Source of the DNA: Oscillospiraceae bacterium
Lineage (GTDB): Bacteria; Bacillota; Clostridia; Oscillospirales; Oscillospiraceae
NCBI GenBank assembly: GCA_902799075.1
Contig: CADBYZ010000027.1
Span: forward strand, 1-39,455
DNA: 39,455 bases
Direction: 5' to 3'
Both the position numbers and the translations under genes were made by a program. Position 1 is the stretch's first letter; each line of letters starts with the position of its first letter. Shown here in pieces: positions 7,750 through 16,400 of the stretch. The notes beneath the pieces were generated by a model. That model saw nothing but the letters and a program-made list of their open reading frames with translations. It ran no database searches and was not told where the DNA came from.

Positions 7750-7870
7750 CAGGAACAGTGCAAGGGCACATTGACGCTGCCGCCGAGAAGACGAATCAGC
7801 CTCAAACGCCTCTTGCCGGGATCGGAAAAAAGCAGCAGCATTGAAGTCATCTCTTTTCACGACAGTCTTC

Positions 7871-7899
7871 TTGACTTTCCGCGGCTGTACATATAGTAT
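7871..7899 (+). promoter_or_regulatory. Promoter of the cyclic-nucleotide-binding-domain gene
   Basis: TTGACT (7871-7876) and TAGTAT (7894-7899) are spaced by exactly 17 bp, 66 bases before the ATG at 7966. The 5' expression signals survive although the gene itself is truncated. Confidence 0.65.
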
Positions 7900-7965
7900 T
7901 AAAACATCCTGTGCATTACGGCGCGCAGGGAAAGCGTACAAGCTTAAAATAACGGAGGGATTTCT

Positions 7966-8181
7966 ATGAATAACACCAAGGCGTATGATCGCGGCGCCAT
8001 CATATTTCGGGAAGGCGATCCCGGCGACTGCATGTACGAGCTGGAATCCGGCAGCGTCGGTGTTTATCATGATTATGGCGGACCGAAGGAAAAGCTGATC
8101 ACCACCTTGTCCAACAGCGCAAGCGACGTCAAGGTGTTCGGCGAGATGGGGCTTCTGGAGAACATGCCACATTTTGGCTGA
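7966..8181 (+). pseudogene. Truncated cyclic-nucleotide-binding (Crp-like) domain protein
   Basis: ATG 7966 follows GGAGGG. The 71 residues match the first half of a cNMP-binding beta-roll (DRGAIIFREGDPGDCMYELE, SGSVGVYHDYG, then FGEMGLLENMP). Normally RSATAV and the phosphate-binding cassette follow, but here the frame meets a TGA after PHFG. The same frame continues past the stop with TEAGTVFNID, which may be residual family sequence. Whole proteins of this kind sense small ligands or potential, with or without a DNA-binding domain. As it stands the ligand site is incomplete and the product is probably inactive. Confidence 0.7.
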
Positions 8182-8278
8182 ACTGAGGCCGGTACCGTAT
8201 TCAATATCGACCACAAACGTCGAGAAAGGCCGCACGCTTGCCTCGGCGTTTGTTTTTGCAGTGCCACGGGCAAAGCCG

Positions 8279-8312
8279 TGTGACGGTTTTGTGACAGTAT
8301 CTGTGCTATAAT
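8279..8312 (+). promoter_or_regulatory. Promoter with tandem TGTGACRG operator
   Basis: TGTGACGG (8279-8286) and TGTGACAG (8290-8297) are direct repeats with an 11-bp period. They are followed by an extended -10 TGCTATAAT (8304-8312). The second repeat starts 17 bases before the -10 and takes the place of a -35 box. The same layout recurs at 8939-8972. An 11-bp direct-repeat period is typical of OmpR/PhoB-type response regulators, which is an inference. Confidence 0.7.
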
Positions 8313-8372
8313 GAACATGAGCATCCGAAAACCTGTCATGAAGAAGTGCAGAATGAAAAGGAGAGACATGAA

Positions 8373-8822
8373 ATGAGCGAAAAGAACAAAAAAGGCATGG
8401 CGGCGCTGGATGACGATGCGCTGCAGTCGGTCGCCGGCGGTGTCGGCGATGTCATGGTCACCGGGTCCGGCAGCTTTATGTCCAATACTGGCACCAGCCT
8501 GAACATCGTTGTCAACTGGTACGCGGGTGTTGACAGCTACGGCAACCATGGCCTGATGGTGGTCGTGGGCGCAACCTCCGGCAATCTGATGGCGGGCTCC
8601 ATTGCCAACAGCGTCGAGCTGAGCGTCAACGGCATGATGTATGCCTCTACCAACAACGCGGTCAATTACATGGGCGGCGCCATGACGACCAATACCCTCG
8701 CGACCTTTACCATCCCCAATGTCTACGGTATGGTATCCATCAACGCCGTGTGGCATTTCAACGGCACCTACGGCGGCGTTCCCATCGGCAGTATCTATGC
8801 CAGCGGCACAGCGAGTGTGTAA
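8373..8822 (+). CDS. Double-glycine-leader secreted protein
   Basis: A 149-residue protein, start ATG 8373 with AAAGGAG 9 bases upstream (an upstream in-frame GTG at 8346 lacks such a site). The first 24 residues (KNKKGMAALDDDALQSVAGG) look like the leader of peptides cut after Gly-Gly by C39-type peptidase transporters: acidic and hydrophobic positions followed by VAGG. The mature part is unusually long (about 125 residues), rich in Gly, Ser, Asn, Val and Thr, has no Cys or Lys, and looks beta-stranded (SLNIVVNWYAG, SVELSVNGMMY, TFTIPNVYGMV, IGSIYASGTASV). It is not a typical bacteriocin; a surface or self-assembling beta protein is possible. No transporter lies nearby. Terminator at 8848-8880; operator-bearing promoter at 8279-8312. 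Confidence 0.65.
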   Translation: MSEKNKKGMAALDDDALQSVAGGVGDVMVTGSGSFMSNTGTSLNIVVNWYAGVDSYGNHGLMVVVGATSGNLMAGSIANSVELSVNGMMYASTNNAVNYMGGAMTTNTLATFTIPNVYGMVSINAVWHFNGTYGGVPIGSIYASGTASV

Positions 8823-8847
8823 TAGTAAACAAAAACAGAGCGTGCAG

Positions 8848-8880
8848 AATCACGGAAACGAAAGGGTTTCCGTGATTTTT
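8848..8880 (+). terminator. Rho-independent terminator
   Basis: AATCACGGAAAC (8848-8859) pairs with GTTTCCGTGATT (8866-8877), followed by a T run. It ends the transcript of the double-glycine-leader gene. Confidence 0.85.
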
Positions 8881-8938
8881 ACTCTTGACGACAGGGCCGC
8901 CGTGGGTATACAATTCAGCATCATAAATTTATAAACCG

Positions 8939-8972
8939 TGTGACAGATATGTGATAGATCAGCTGCTAAGAT
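8939..8972 (+). promoter_or_regulatory. Second promoter with tandem TGTGAYAG operator
   Basis: TGTGACAG (8939-8946) and TGTGATAG (8950-8957), again 11 bp apart, precede an extended -10 TGCTAAGAT (8964-8972). The distance from the second repeat to the -10 is 17 bases, identical to the promoter at 8279-8312, so the two transcription units are probably controlled by the same regulator. Confidence 0.7.
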
Positions 8973-9011
8973 AAACGCAATGATTGAAAGAACAACAGGA
9001 GGGCTTGAATT

Positions 9012-9542
9012 ATGAGCAGCGTGGATGATTTACGGGCGCGCCTGGTACCGGCGGTATGCACCCAGTGCGGTGCGGCGCTGGAGGTAGACCCGACGCAGGA
9101 GGCGGCAGTCTGCAAATACTGCAATACCCCCTTTATCGTGGATAAGGCAATCCAGAATTACAACATCAAGAACGCGAAGATCGAGCATGTTGATACCGTG
9201 AATATCGACATGAAGGGCACGGCGGACTCCTTCTTCGGATTCGTCGGCAAGCAGATGAGCGAGAGCAGGGAAGCGCGCCGCGAGGAACGCCGGGCGCAGC
9301 GGGCTGAAAGCCATGAGATAAACATGGCCTTTATGAAGATCTTCGGCTATATGATGATCGGCATGTTTGTTTTTGCCATCATCGCCTTCATCGTGATGCA
9401 GTTCACGGGAGGGCCCCGGGATGATGCACCGGCAGAGCCCGAAACGGAGATCGTGAGCACCGCAGTGCCGGAAAGCACCGGCTCGGACAACGCGACGGGC
9501 GCGTCCTTTAACTTCGAGGTACATACAGGCGGCGGCAATTAA
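9012..9542 (+). CDS. Zinc-ribbon, single-span membrane protein
   Basis: A 176-residue protein with AGGAGGG before the ATG. Residues 16-36 hold two CxxC pairs (CTQCG and CKYCN) forming a zinc ribbon, followed by a segment typical of such proteins (NYNIKNAKIEHVDTVNID), an Arg/Glu-rich stretch (ESREARREERRAQRAE), one transmembrane helix at about residues 110-133, and an acidic Ser/Thr-rich tail. Topology would place the ribbon in the cytoplasm and the tail outside. Function unknown; similar proteins are common in Firmicutes near stress or secretion genes. It shares a promoter design with the gene at 8373 and is probably co-transcribed with the lipoprotein at 9620, since no terminator lies between. 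Confidence 0.7.
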   Translation: MSSVDDLRARLVPAVCTQCGAALEVDPTQEAAVCKYCNTPFIVDKAIQNYNIKNAKIEHVDTVNIDMKGTADSFFGFVGKQMSESREARREERRAQRAESHEINMAFMKIFGYMMIGMFVFAIIAFIVMQFTGGPRDDAPAEPETEIVSTAVPESTGSDNATGASFNFEVHTGGGN

Positions 9543-9619
9543 AACGGTATTCCGGCCGGGTTCCGGCTGAATATAAATATGTTTGGCATGACCAGACAAT
9601 AATCGGAGGATAAAAACAA

Positions 9620-9859
9620 ATGAACAATACCATGAAGAAGAGAATCATCTCCCTGGTGCTGACTGCGCTTCTGGTGTTCGCGCTGGCTGGCTGCAAAGTG
9701 ACAAGCTCCAGTTCTTCGTCCGTTACCACCACCACGACTGATGCCAACGGCACAACCACCACCCAGACCACGACCACCGAGGTCGGTTCCGACGGCGTCC
9801 ACACCGAGACGACCACCGAGACCACGAATGCCGACGGCACCGTGACCAAGGCCCCGTGA
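9620..9859 (+). CDS. Small Thr-rich lipoprotein
   Basis: A 79-residue protein preceded by ATCGGAGG. A lipoprotein signal ends in LAGC (Cys about residue 25), so the mature protein is lipid-anchored outside the membrane. The remaining 54 residues are low complexity: five Ser, then runs of Thr with intervening TTTEVGSDGVHTETTTETT and repeated DANGT/NADGT. There is no folded domain to recognise; such Thr-rich segments often serve as glycosylated spacers. It follows the zinc-ribbon gene by 77 bases and ends at a strong terminator. Confidence 0.75.
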   Translation: MNNTMKKRIISLVLTALLVFALAGCKVTSSSSSSVTTTTTDANGTTTTQTTTTEVGSDGVHTETTTETTNADGTVTKAP

Positions 9860-9883
9860 TCACGCAGATTCACGGATTCCATT

Positions 9884-9913
9884 ACTCCGGCAAAGCGATT
9901 TGCCGGAGTTTTG
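9884..9913 (+). terminator. Rho-independent terminator
   Basis: ACTCCGGCAAA (9884-9894), loop GCGA, TTTGCCGGAGT (9899-9909), then TTT. It ends the zinc-ribbon and lipoprotein transcript. Confidence 0.85.
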
Positions 9914-9941
9914 CTGTCTTAAACAGAATAAAGGCAGCAAG

Positions 9942-9973
9942 AAAAATACCGGGAGTCATCAATGACTCCCGGT
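9942..9973 (-). terminator. Rho-independent terminator of the isomerase gene
   Basis: ACCGGGAGTCAT (9948-9959) and ATGACTCCCGGT (9962-9973) are perfectly complementary. On the minus strand the hairpin is followed by ATTTTTC (9942-9947), ending the gene at 10004. Confidence 0.85.
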
Positions 9974-10003
9974 AAAGCTTTTTATCACTGTATGCTTACG
10001 TAC

Positions 10004-10636
10004 TTACAGCGCGCGCAGGAAAGCCGCAACGGCTTCGTCTTTGCAGTTGGGATAGAACAGCTCCGCAAAATGCGCGCCGCCGACAGTGGCTTTGACAAAG
10101 GCCGGATCCAGATCCTTCAGAATGTCCAGCAGGGGACGGTAGGTAATAGCCTTGACGCCGTCGAGGATCTTCTTGTTGCGCTGCTCGGGCACAACGCGCT
10201 CCTTCGGGTAGCCGTTGCCGTGGCCGAAGCCGAACAGCTGCCGGAAGATCATCTCCAGCTTGAGCTCCGCGCCCCAGCCGAAATCCTTCGCAAACGGCAG
10301 GGCGACGCAGTTTCCGTCGTTGATCTGGGCAAACATGTACCCGTCGGAGGGATCGACAAGGTGTCCGCAGAGCACGCCGGGGAAGCTGTTGCAGGCGAGC
10401 ATCGCGCCCTCGCCGGTGCCGCAGCCGGTGACGACATAGTCCGCCGCGCCGGTGTTGAGCAGGAGCGCGGCCAGAAGACCGTTCTGCACATAGGTAAGCT
10501 GGCAGGCATCGTCAGCGGCGTACATGCCATAGTTGTCCACGGTGTGGCCCATGGGCTCCACGACCTTGCACAGCGTCTCCTCGATCAGGCCGTTCTTTGC
10601 GGCCTGGCTGTTTTCATTGATCAATGCAATTCGCAT
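10004..10636 (-). CDS. RpiB/LacA/LacB-family sugar-phosphate isomerase
   Basis: A 210-residue protein starting MRIALINENSQAAKN; ATG at 10636 has AAAGGAAC upstream, so the extension to 10678 is not used. The family motif GCGTGEGAM (the phosphate and anion site of RpiB) and the neighbouring FPGVLCGH and QINDGN segments are present. At 210 residues it is longer than standard ribose-5-phosphate isomerase B (about 150), and belongs to a clostridial subgroup with a C-terminal extension beginning at GYPKERVVPEQRNKK. The enzyme interconverts aldose and ketose phosphates in the cytoplasm; the exact sugar cannot be told. It is a single-gene unit with its own promoter and terminator. Confidence 0.85.
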   Translation of the reverse strand: MRIALINENSQAAKNGLIEETLCKVVEPMGHTVDNYGMYAADDACQLTYVQNGLLAALLLNTGAADYVVTGCGTGEGAMLACNSFPGVLCGHLVDPSDGYMFAQINDGNCVALPFAKDFGWGAELKLEMIFRQLFGFGHGNGYPKERVVPEQRNKKILDGVKAITYRPLLDILKDLDPAFVKATVGGAHFAELFYPNCKDEAVAAFLRAL

Positions 10637-10668
10637 GGAAATCGTTCCTTTCGTTTTGAGATGGCAAC

Positions 10669-10697
10669 AGCATACCATAATTTCTGAAAAAGAACAA
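10669..10697 (-). promoter_or_regulatory. Promoter of the isomerase gene
   Basis: On the minus strand TTGTTC (10692-10697) and TATGCT (10669-10674) with a 17-bp spacer lie about 33 bases before the ATG. Confidence 0.5.
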
Positions 10698-10792
10698 GCA
10701 CGACAGGCAAGGGACTGTCAGACATGCGAATAAATAACAGGGAATACTGAACCGTAAAGGCCCCAAAAATGTTCTCAAGTTCGGCCCGGTTC

Positions 10793-10820
10793 TTGACGCG
10801 CAGGTCTTTTCATGTATAAT
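10793..10820 (+). promoter_or_regulatory. Promoter of the HD hydrolase and cardiolipin synthase operon
   Basis: TTGACG (10793-10798), 16-bp spacer, consensus TATAAT (10815-10820), then AAGGAGG before the ATG at 10861. A strong sigma-A promoter. Confidence 0.75.
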
Positions 10821-10860
10821 AAAAAGCATAGGATAAGCAGATTGTAATAAGGAGGCGCAT

Positions 10861-11457
10861 ATGAGGGAAAAACAAAAGCGCAGCGTGCGCAGGCGCAAAT
10901 TGCGCCGGGGGCAGATGCAGGCGGATCTCTCGCGCTACGGCCGCAGGATCCTGGACTCCGATGAAATGCGGCAGGCCTTCAGGCAGACGCATCACACCTT
11001 CTCCACGGTGGGGGAGCACACCATGCGCGTTGCCATGACGAGCCTTGCAATATGCTATGCGCTGAAAAAACTGCGCATCAAAACAGATATCCCGGCGGTT
11101 GTCACCGGATCGCTCTGCCATGATCTCGGCATCCTGGGACGCGGCGGGAAATTCCATTCCTCCAAAGAGTGCAGCAGGCAGCATCCCATGGATTCTGTAG
11201 AGGTAGCCCACAAACTGAGGGGGGAGCTGTCCGAAAAAGAGGAAGCGATCATCACCCGCCACATGTGGCCTGTCGGAAAGGCCAAGCCGCCCAATTCCCT
11301 GGAGGCCGCCATTGTGTCCGCCGCGGACAAGATCGCCGCTGTTGAGGATTTTGTCGAAGGGTATGAGAAAAAACAGCCCGGACTCAGGGGCGTTATCCGC
11401 GAGATCAAAAGTCAGAGGAAGGAGAATGTCATATGGAAAACGAAGAAAGAGTCGTAA
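10861..11457 (+). CDS. HD-domain phosphohydrolase
   Basis: A 198-residue cytoplasmic protein beginning with a very basic segment (REKQKRSVRRRKLRRGQ). The HD metal ligands are visible in order: H in GEHTMRVA, the HD pair in SLCHDLGILGRG, H in QHPMDSVEVA, H in TRHMWP, and D in SAADKIAA. The GILGRGG and RHMWP signatures fit a small HD subgroup found in Firmicutes, probably a metal-dependent phosphatase or phosphodiesterase; the substrate is unknown. Its last 25 bases overlap the start of the cardiolipin synthase gene, so the two are translationally coupled, which hints at a link to membrane phospholipid metabolism. Confidence 0.82.
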   Translation: MREKQKRSVRRRKLRRGQMQADLSRYGRRILDSDEMRQAFRQTHHTFSTVGEHTMRVAMTSLAICYALKKLRIKTDIPAVVTGSLCHDLGILGRGGKFHSSKECSRQHPMDSVEVAHKLRGELSEKEEAIITRHMWPVGKAKPPNSLEAAIVSAADKIAAVEDFVEGYEKKQPGLRGVIREIKSQRKENVIWKTKKES

Positions 11458-13004
11458 GACTGCTTGAAAAGCCTGTAAAGAAGGGTCTCCTGCGTCTGGT
11501 ATTCAGCCGGATCGGCCTGATTGCCCTGCTGTTCATCATACAGCTTGTGATCATGGTCACAGCCTATGGCTTTTTCAGGGAACAGCTGCCGATCCTGAGC
11601 GTCTTGCAGACCATTTTCACGATCGGCATGATCATCTATCTGTTTAACTGCAGTATGGATTCCTCGGCCAAGCTGACCTGGATGCTGATCATTGCAGTCG
11701 TGCCGCTGGTCGGTACGGCGTTTCTGCTCTTTACGCAGTCCAATTTCGGCCACCGCATGGAGAAGAAAATGGTCGATGACCAGATCAGCAGGACCAAAAA
11801 CATGCTGGACCAGCCGGAGAACGTATCGAAGGAGCTGGAGCACGACGGCTCCGGCACGGACGATCTCTGCCGCTACCTCAACAGGACCGGCTGCTTTCCA
11901 CTGTACGATCACACCGCGGTGACCTACTACCCCCAGGGCGAGGACAAATTCGAGGCCATGCTCCGGGAGCTTGAAAAGGCCGAGAAGTTCATCTTCATGG
12001 AATACTTCATCGTGGAAGAGGGCTACATGTGGGGGCGCATTCTGGATGTTCTGACGCGGAAAGCGAAGGAGGGCGTCGAGGTCCGCGTCATGTACGACGG
12101 CATGTGCGAGATGTCCACCCTGCCGACGGATTACTGGAAGCTGCTGGAGAAGGAGGGCATCAAGGCCAAAGCCTTCTCCCCGATCAAGCCCTTTATCTCC
12201 TCGCACTATAACTACCGTGACCACCGCAAGATCCTGGTGATCGACGGCAAGGTGGCCTTCAACGGCGGCGTCAATCTCGCCGACGAGTACATCAACCGCC
12301 GCGAGCGCTTCGGCCACTGGAAGGACACCGCGATCATGGTCCAGGGCCCGGCGGTCAAAAGCTTCACGCTGATGTTCCTGCAGATGTGGTATGTCGGGGA
12401 GGAAAACCCGGATTACGAAAGCTTTCTCGTTGAGGCAGATCCCGTGCCGGAGGCGAAGGGCTACGTCATGCCCTACTGCGACAGCCCGCTGGATAAGGAA
12501 AAAGTGGGCGAGACGGTCTATATGGACATTCTCAACCGCGCCACGGACTATGTGCATATCATGTCGCCCTACCTGATCCTGGACGGCGAGCTGGAGACCG
12601 CGCTGTGCTTTGCGGCCAAGCGCGGCGTGGATGTGAAGCTCATCCTGCCGGGCATCCCGGACAAGAAGGTGCCGTATGACCTGGCCAAGACACACTACAC
12701 GCACCTGACGGAAGCGGGCGTGAAAATCTTTGAATACACGCCGGGCTTCGTACACGCCAAGGTCTTTGTAAGCGACGGCATCAAGGCCACCGTCGGCACC
12801 ATCAACCTCGATTACCGCAGCCTGTACCACCACTTCGAGTGCGCCACCTATCTGTATAAAACAGACTGCATCCCCGAAATTGAGGAGGATTTCCAGAATA
12901 CCCTGGAAAAGTGCAGAGCGGTCACACCCGAGACCATCAAGGCGGAGAAGTTCTCCACCAAATTCGTCGGCCAGACGGTAAAATTCCTCTCCCCGCTCAT
13001 GTAA
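11433..13004 (+). CDS. cls: Cardiolipin synthase (phospholipase D family)
   Basis: A 523-residue membrane enzyme. Two transmembrane helices lie at about residues 25-48 and 52-72 with a third nearby at 79-100, followed by the typical Cls N-terminal linker. Both catalytic HKD motifs are present: DHRKILVID with His264 and VHAKVFVSD with His441, the second followed by GTINLDYRSL. The enzyme joins two phosphatidylglycerol molecules to give cardiolipin and glycerol. Length fits the clostridial Cls family (about 480-530). The ATG lies inside the HD gene with AGGAAGGAG upstream. A terminator hairpin follows at 13028-13056. Confidence 0.92.
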   Translation: MENEERVVRLLEKPVKKGLLRLVFSRIGLIALLFIIQLVIMVTAYGFFREQLPILSVLQTIFTIGMIIYLFNCSMDSSAKLTWMLIIAVVPLVGTAFLLFTQSNFGHRMEKKMVDDQISRTKNMLDQPENVSKELEHDGSGTDDLCRYLNRTGCFPLYDHTAVTYYPQGEDKFEAMLRELEKAEKFIFMEYFIVEEGYMWGRILDVLTRKAKEGVEVRVMYDGMCEMSTLPTDYWKLLEKEGIKAKAFSPIKPFISSHYNYRDHRKILVIDGKVAFNGGVNLADEYINRRERFGHWKDTAIMVQGPAVKSFTLMFLQMWYVGEENPDYESFLVEADPVPEAKGYVMPYCDSPLDKEKVGETVYMDILNRATDYVHIMSPYLILDGELETALCFAAKRGVDVKLILPGIPDKKVPYDLAKTHYTHLTEAGVKIFEYTPGFVHAKVFVSDGIKATVGTINLDYRSLYHHFECATYLYKTDCIPEIEEDFQNTLEKCRAVTPETIKAEKFSTKFVGQTVKFLSPLM

Positions 13005-13027
13005 CGAAAGCGAATATTATTGAAACA

Positions 13028-13056
13028 GGGGCTGCTGCCAAACAGGCAACAGCCCC
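13028..13056 (+). terminator. Probable terminator of the cls operon
   Basis: GGGGCTG-C-TGCC (13028-13039) pairs with GGCA-A-CAGCCCC (13045-13056) with one mismatch. The downstream ATTCTTATG is only weakly T-rich, so termination may be partial. Confidence 0.6.
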
Positions 13057-13268
13057 ATTCTTATGTCATGAGCTGCGGGCTGGGATTGCGGAAAATCTCT
13101 TTCAGACGCTCCTCACCGGGGGTTATTGTGCGCCGGAGGAATTTATCCTTACAAAACAAACCCTGACTGCGGCTCATTTGCGGCAAAGTGACACAGCAGT
13201 TGGGAGAAGGGAGGCAAAACACCTGATAAAGCAGGCTCTGCCGTGCGGAAAAATTTTCTAAAACGCTG
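13057..13268. other. Intergenic stretch, no gene recognised
   Basis: An 80-codon minus-strand frame crosses it (13061-13303) but has no ribosome site and no recognisable homology, although its last part reads like coding sequence (RRTITPGEERLKEIFR). Nothing can be assigned with support. Confidence 0.4.
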
Positions 13269-13297
13269 TTGCTTTCAGGCGTGGGTTCTGTTAAAAT
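13269..13297 (+). promoter_or_regulatory. Promoter of the phospholipase-like operon
   Basis: TTGCTT (13269-13274) and an extended -10 TGTTAAAAT (hexamer 13292-13297) with a 17-bp spacer. A 5' leader of about 140 bases follows before the ATG at 13447; no known riboswitch was recognised in it. Confidence 0.6.
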
Positions 13298-13446
13298 ATA
13301 CATGTATCTTTATGCTCATGTGCAGGGATAAAGGAACCGCGCCGGCAGGCTGATACATGAGATGAGTTCCTCTTATTTTTGCCTTTCTCCTGAGAGGCAG
13401 CGGATCAGATGTACGCAAAAGAGTAAATATAAATGGAGGATAGCGT

Positions 13447-16400
13447 ATGAAACAAGGAACACGAAAGATCCTGGTGAGCTTCCTGCTCATACTGGCGATG
13501 CTGTCGGGGATGATCCCCGGCGCTGCGATGGCGGAGGAGCTTGTCTTCGAGGAAGCGCTGCCGGAGCAGACCGAAGCGGTCCCGGCGGAGGAGCTCTTCA
13601 TCGAGGAAGAGACCCCGGCGGAGGAAATCCTCATCGAGGACGACACGGTATTCGACGTACTCCCCGTGGTGCCGGACGACGACGAGTCGCTGCCGACCGG
13701 CGACGGGAGCGATCGGGTTCAGGGAAACGCGCAGCTCTTTATGGATCCCGCCGATCAGCCGGTAGAGACGGACATCAGCAAGCTGGACGGCACAAACTGG
13801 ATGGCGGGTATCCGGGGCGACCGGTATCTGAATGAATTCAACATCCCCTACACCCACGATTGCGCTATGCAGGACTATATCGACCACCCCATCTCCTCCC
13901 CTGGAGCGACGTTTGGCGGGGGCAGCTTTTCCAAAACGCAGTATTACCAGATCGATGGACAGCTGGAGCGGGGCGTGCGCATCCTCGACCTGCGCCTGAA
14001 CAACTATTATGAGGTCGATTCACTTGGAGCTCATGGATGGCTTGGTTATGATGACGCAGATGACGACTGGAACCTGTACCTTTGCCACGGCAAGAAACCC
14101 ACATCGGCCGGTGTGTACTGGGCCGCTAATAAGGACGGCGACTTTCTGACCCTCCACCAGGTGTTCTGGATGGTCCGGGATTTCCTGAGGGATCATCCCA
14201 CCGAGACCGTGATCCTCGACTTTAGCCTCGAATTGCCTGATAAAAGGATCTCTGACGACGGTCCGGTAGTTGCCGAGCGCCTCAAGAAAATTATTACGCA
14301 GGTTCTGACGTTGGAAAACCCATCCACCGGCAAGCCCTATATATATACCGAGCCGGGGCTTAGCAGCTGGGATACGGCCTACACCCACATGCCCCAGTTG
14401 AAGGATTGCCGGGGCCAGGCGGTGCTGTTGTGTCAGTCACAATATTTCAGCGGTGTGATCGGCGGCATGAAGCGCAGCATCGTGCCGGACAATGATATCC
14501 TTGGCGGCTCGAATACCTGCAACGCGGATCACAAGGTCGAGCACCTCGAGGAGGATATGGCAAAATTCAACGTCCGCTTGCCTGGGGTGGGTGAGCATCT
14601 TGGCATGCTGCGCATCATCGACACCAACAGCCATGCCCAGCAGGGCGACGACTTTATCGAGACATATTTACATTTGGATAATATGCGTCCGCTGGCCATT
14701 GCGGAAGACGTGCATCCCAAAATGTTCGGCGACGGCAAGCTGCTCAGCGAGCCGGGCCGCTTCTACGGCTGGGTCAAGATGGACGGCGCGACGAGGGATG
14801 ACTGCCGGTACATCTATATGACGAATTTCACGACCACATCCTCCGGCGGGACCGGGGCCGTAACGCTCACCGTGGACCCGGGCGACGTCAACGATCCGAC
14901 GAACGCGGCCTACTATGCCCTCTACGACCAACAGAGCTATGTATTGCCCGAAAATACCTACGTCCCCATTCCCGGCGACATCTATGATGTGCGCAGCTAT
15001 AACCGCATGCCCGTTTATACGGCCTATTTCGACCATTGGGAGGCCACTGACGAACATGGGAATACGCAGATAGTCGAGAGCGGAAAGCCCTTCTGCGTCT
15101 ACAGAGACCTGACCTTCAAGGCGATCTATAACCCCAATCACGGCAAGTACAGGGAAATCGTGGTGAAATGGGATGACGGCGAAAACATCGACAATCTGAG
15201 GCCGAACAAGCTGAATCTCGTCTGCACCTATACGGATGCCAATAACAAGGAAGCGCAGAAAACCCTGACGGTGGATCCCTGGTCCTGGGGCTATTATGAC
15301 ATCGCCTGGGTGACGAATTTCACGGGTGACCTGAAGTCGATCCGCCCGGATTGGGCAAGAGTCCCCACATGGCCAGGCAATGAAGAGGGCGTGAACGGGA
15401 AGGACACCTACAGCTTTGACGTAAGCGGCGACCTGACCAATGACCCGTATGTGACTGTGACGCTGCACCACACGGTCATTCCGACCAAATATGGGACCGT
15501 TTCCGGCACCATAAGCTGGATTGACCGCTACGACCGGGCTCTGCGCCCCGAAAGCGTGAGCCTGCAGCTTTATGCAGATCAAGAGCCTGTTGGCGACGCG
15601 TTTATCGTGAAGGCCCCGGCCGCGGCGGAGGAAGCCGATACGACCGACGGCGTGGTGAAGGATTACTGGACCTGGGAGATTCCGAATCTCCCCATAAACA
15701 ATTATGACAAGAGGATCTCGTATTCCGTGGTCCCGGTTTCGCCGTCGAACTATCGGACATATATAAGCGGTACCAACATCCGCTTTGTTCACGACGCGGA
15801 AACGGTAAGCCGGGATGTCAGAGTGGAATGGGTCGACAATAACAACGAGTCGCGTATGCGTCCGTCGTATATAGAATTAATCCTGCGCGCGATGGATAAT
15901 GGCGAAGAAATCAAAAGTACCGGAGCTGCCATGACTGACTGGAGCGAAAAAAAGACGCTCAACCTGTTTGGAACGTTCCAGTCCTGGTACAACTATGAGC
16001 TCCGCGTGATGTCCATCAAGGGGTATGATACGGACATTGAATGGGTCGAGGGTTCCGGCGATGATTCCGGTTATTTCCTCGTCACCAATACGCTGATCGA
16101 CTACAAGCCCACCGAGCTGGACGGCGTCTTCAAGGCCGGTTATGAACCCAACGGCATTAGAGGCGACTGGATCGACTGCGGCTTAAACGGCGCCTGGCTC
16201 GACACCGGCGACAGCGAGCCGACGTTTTGCCGCGGCGTCGGTGAACTGAGATATGCGGGTTACGAGGAAGGCAATCACGAATTCACCTTCGACGTCTGGA
16301 CCATCAAGATCGCGGACGATGACAGCACCAGGCCCTGGGGCATCGCGGTGTCCGGCGGCAGCGGGACGGAGGAAAACCCCTATACCTTCCGGGTGCTGCG

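Noticed and set aside
8160-8200. In-frame TGA of the cNMP-binding domain as selenocysteine
   Set aside because: No SECIS-like hairpin was seen and the surrounding family position is not a redox site; the expected RSATAV region is missing, which fits truncation.
11412-12833. A 473-codon minus-strand frame opposite cls
   Set aside because: The plus-strand gene has both HKD motifs; the opposite frame is a shadow.
13300-13446. Riboswitch in the 140-base leader of the phospholipase-like gene
   Set aside because: No known riboswitch core or terminator/antiterminator pair was recognised.
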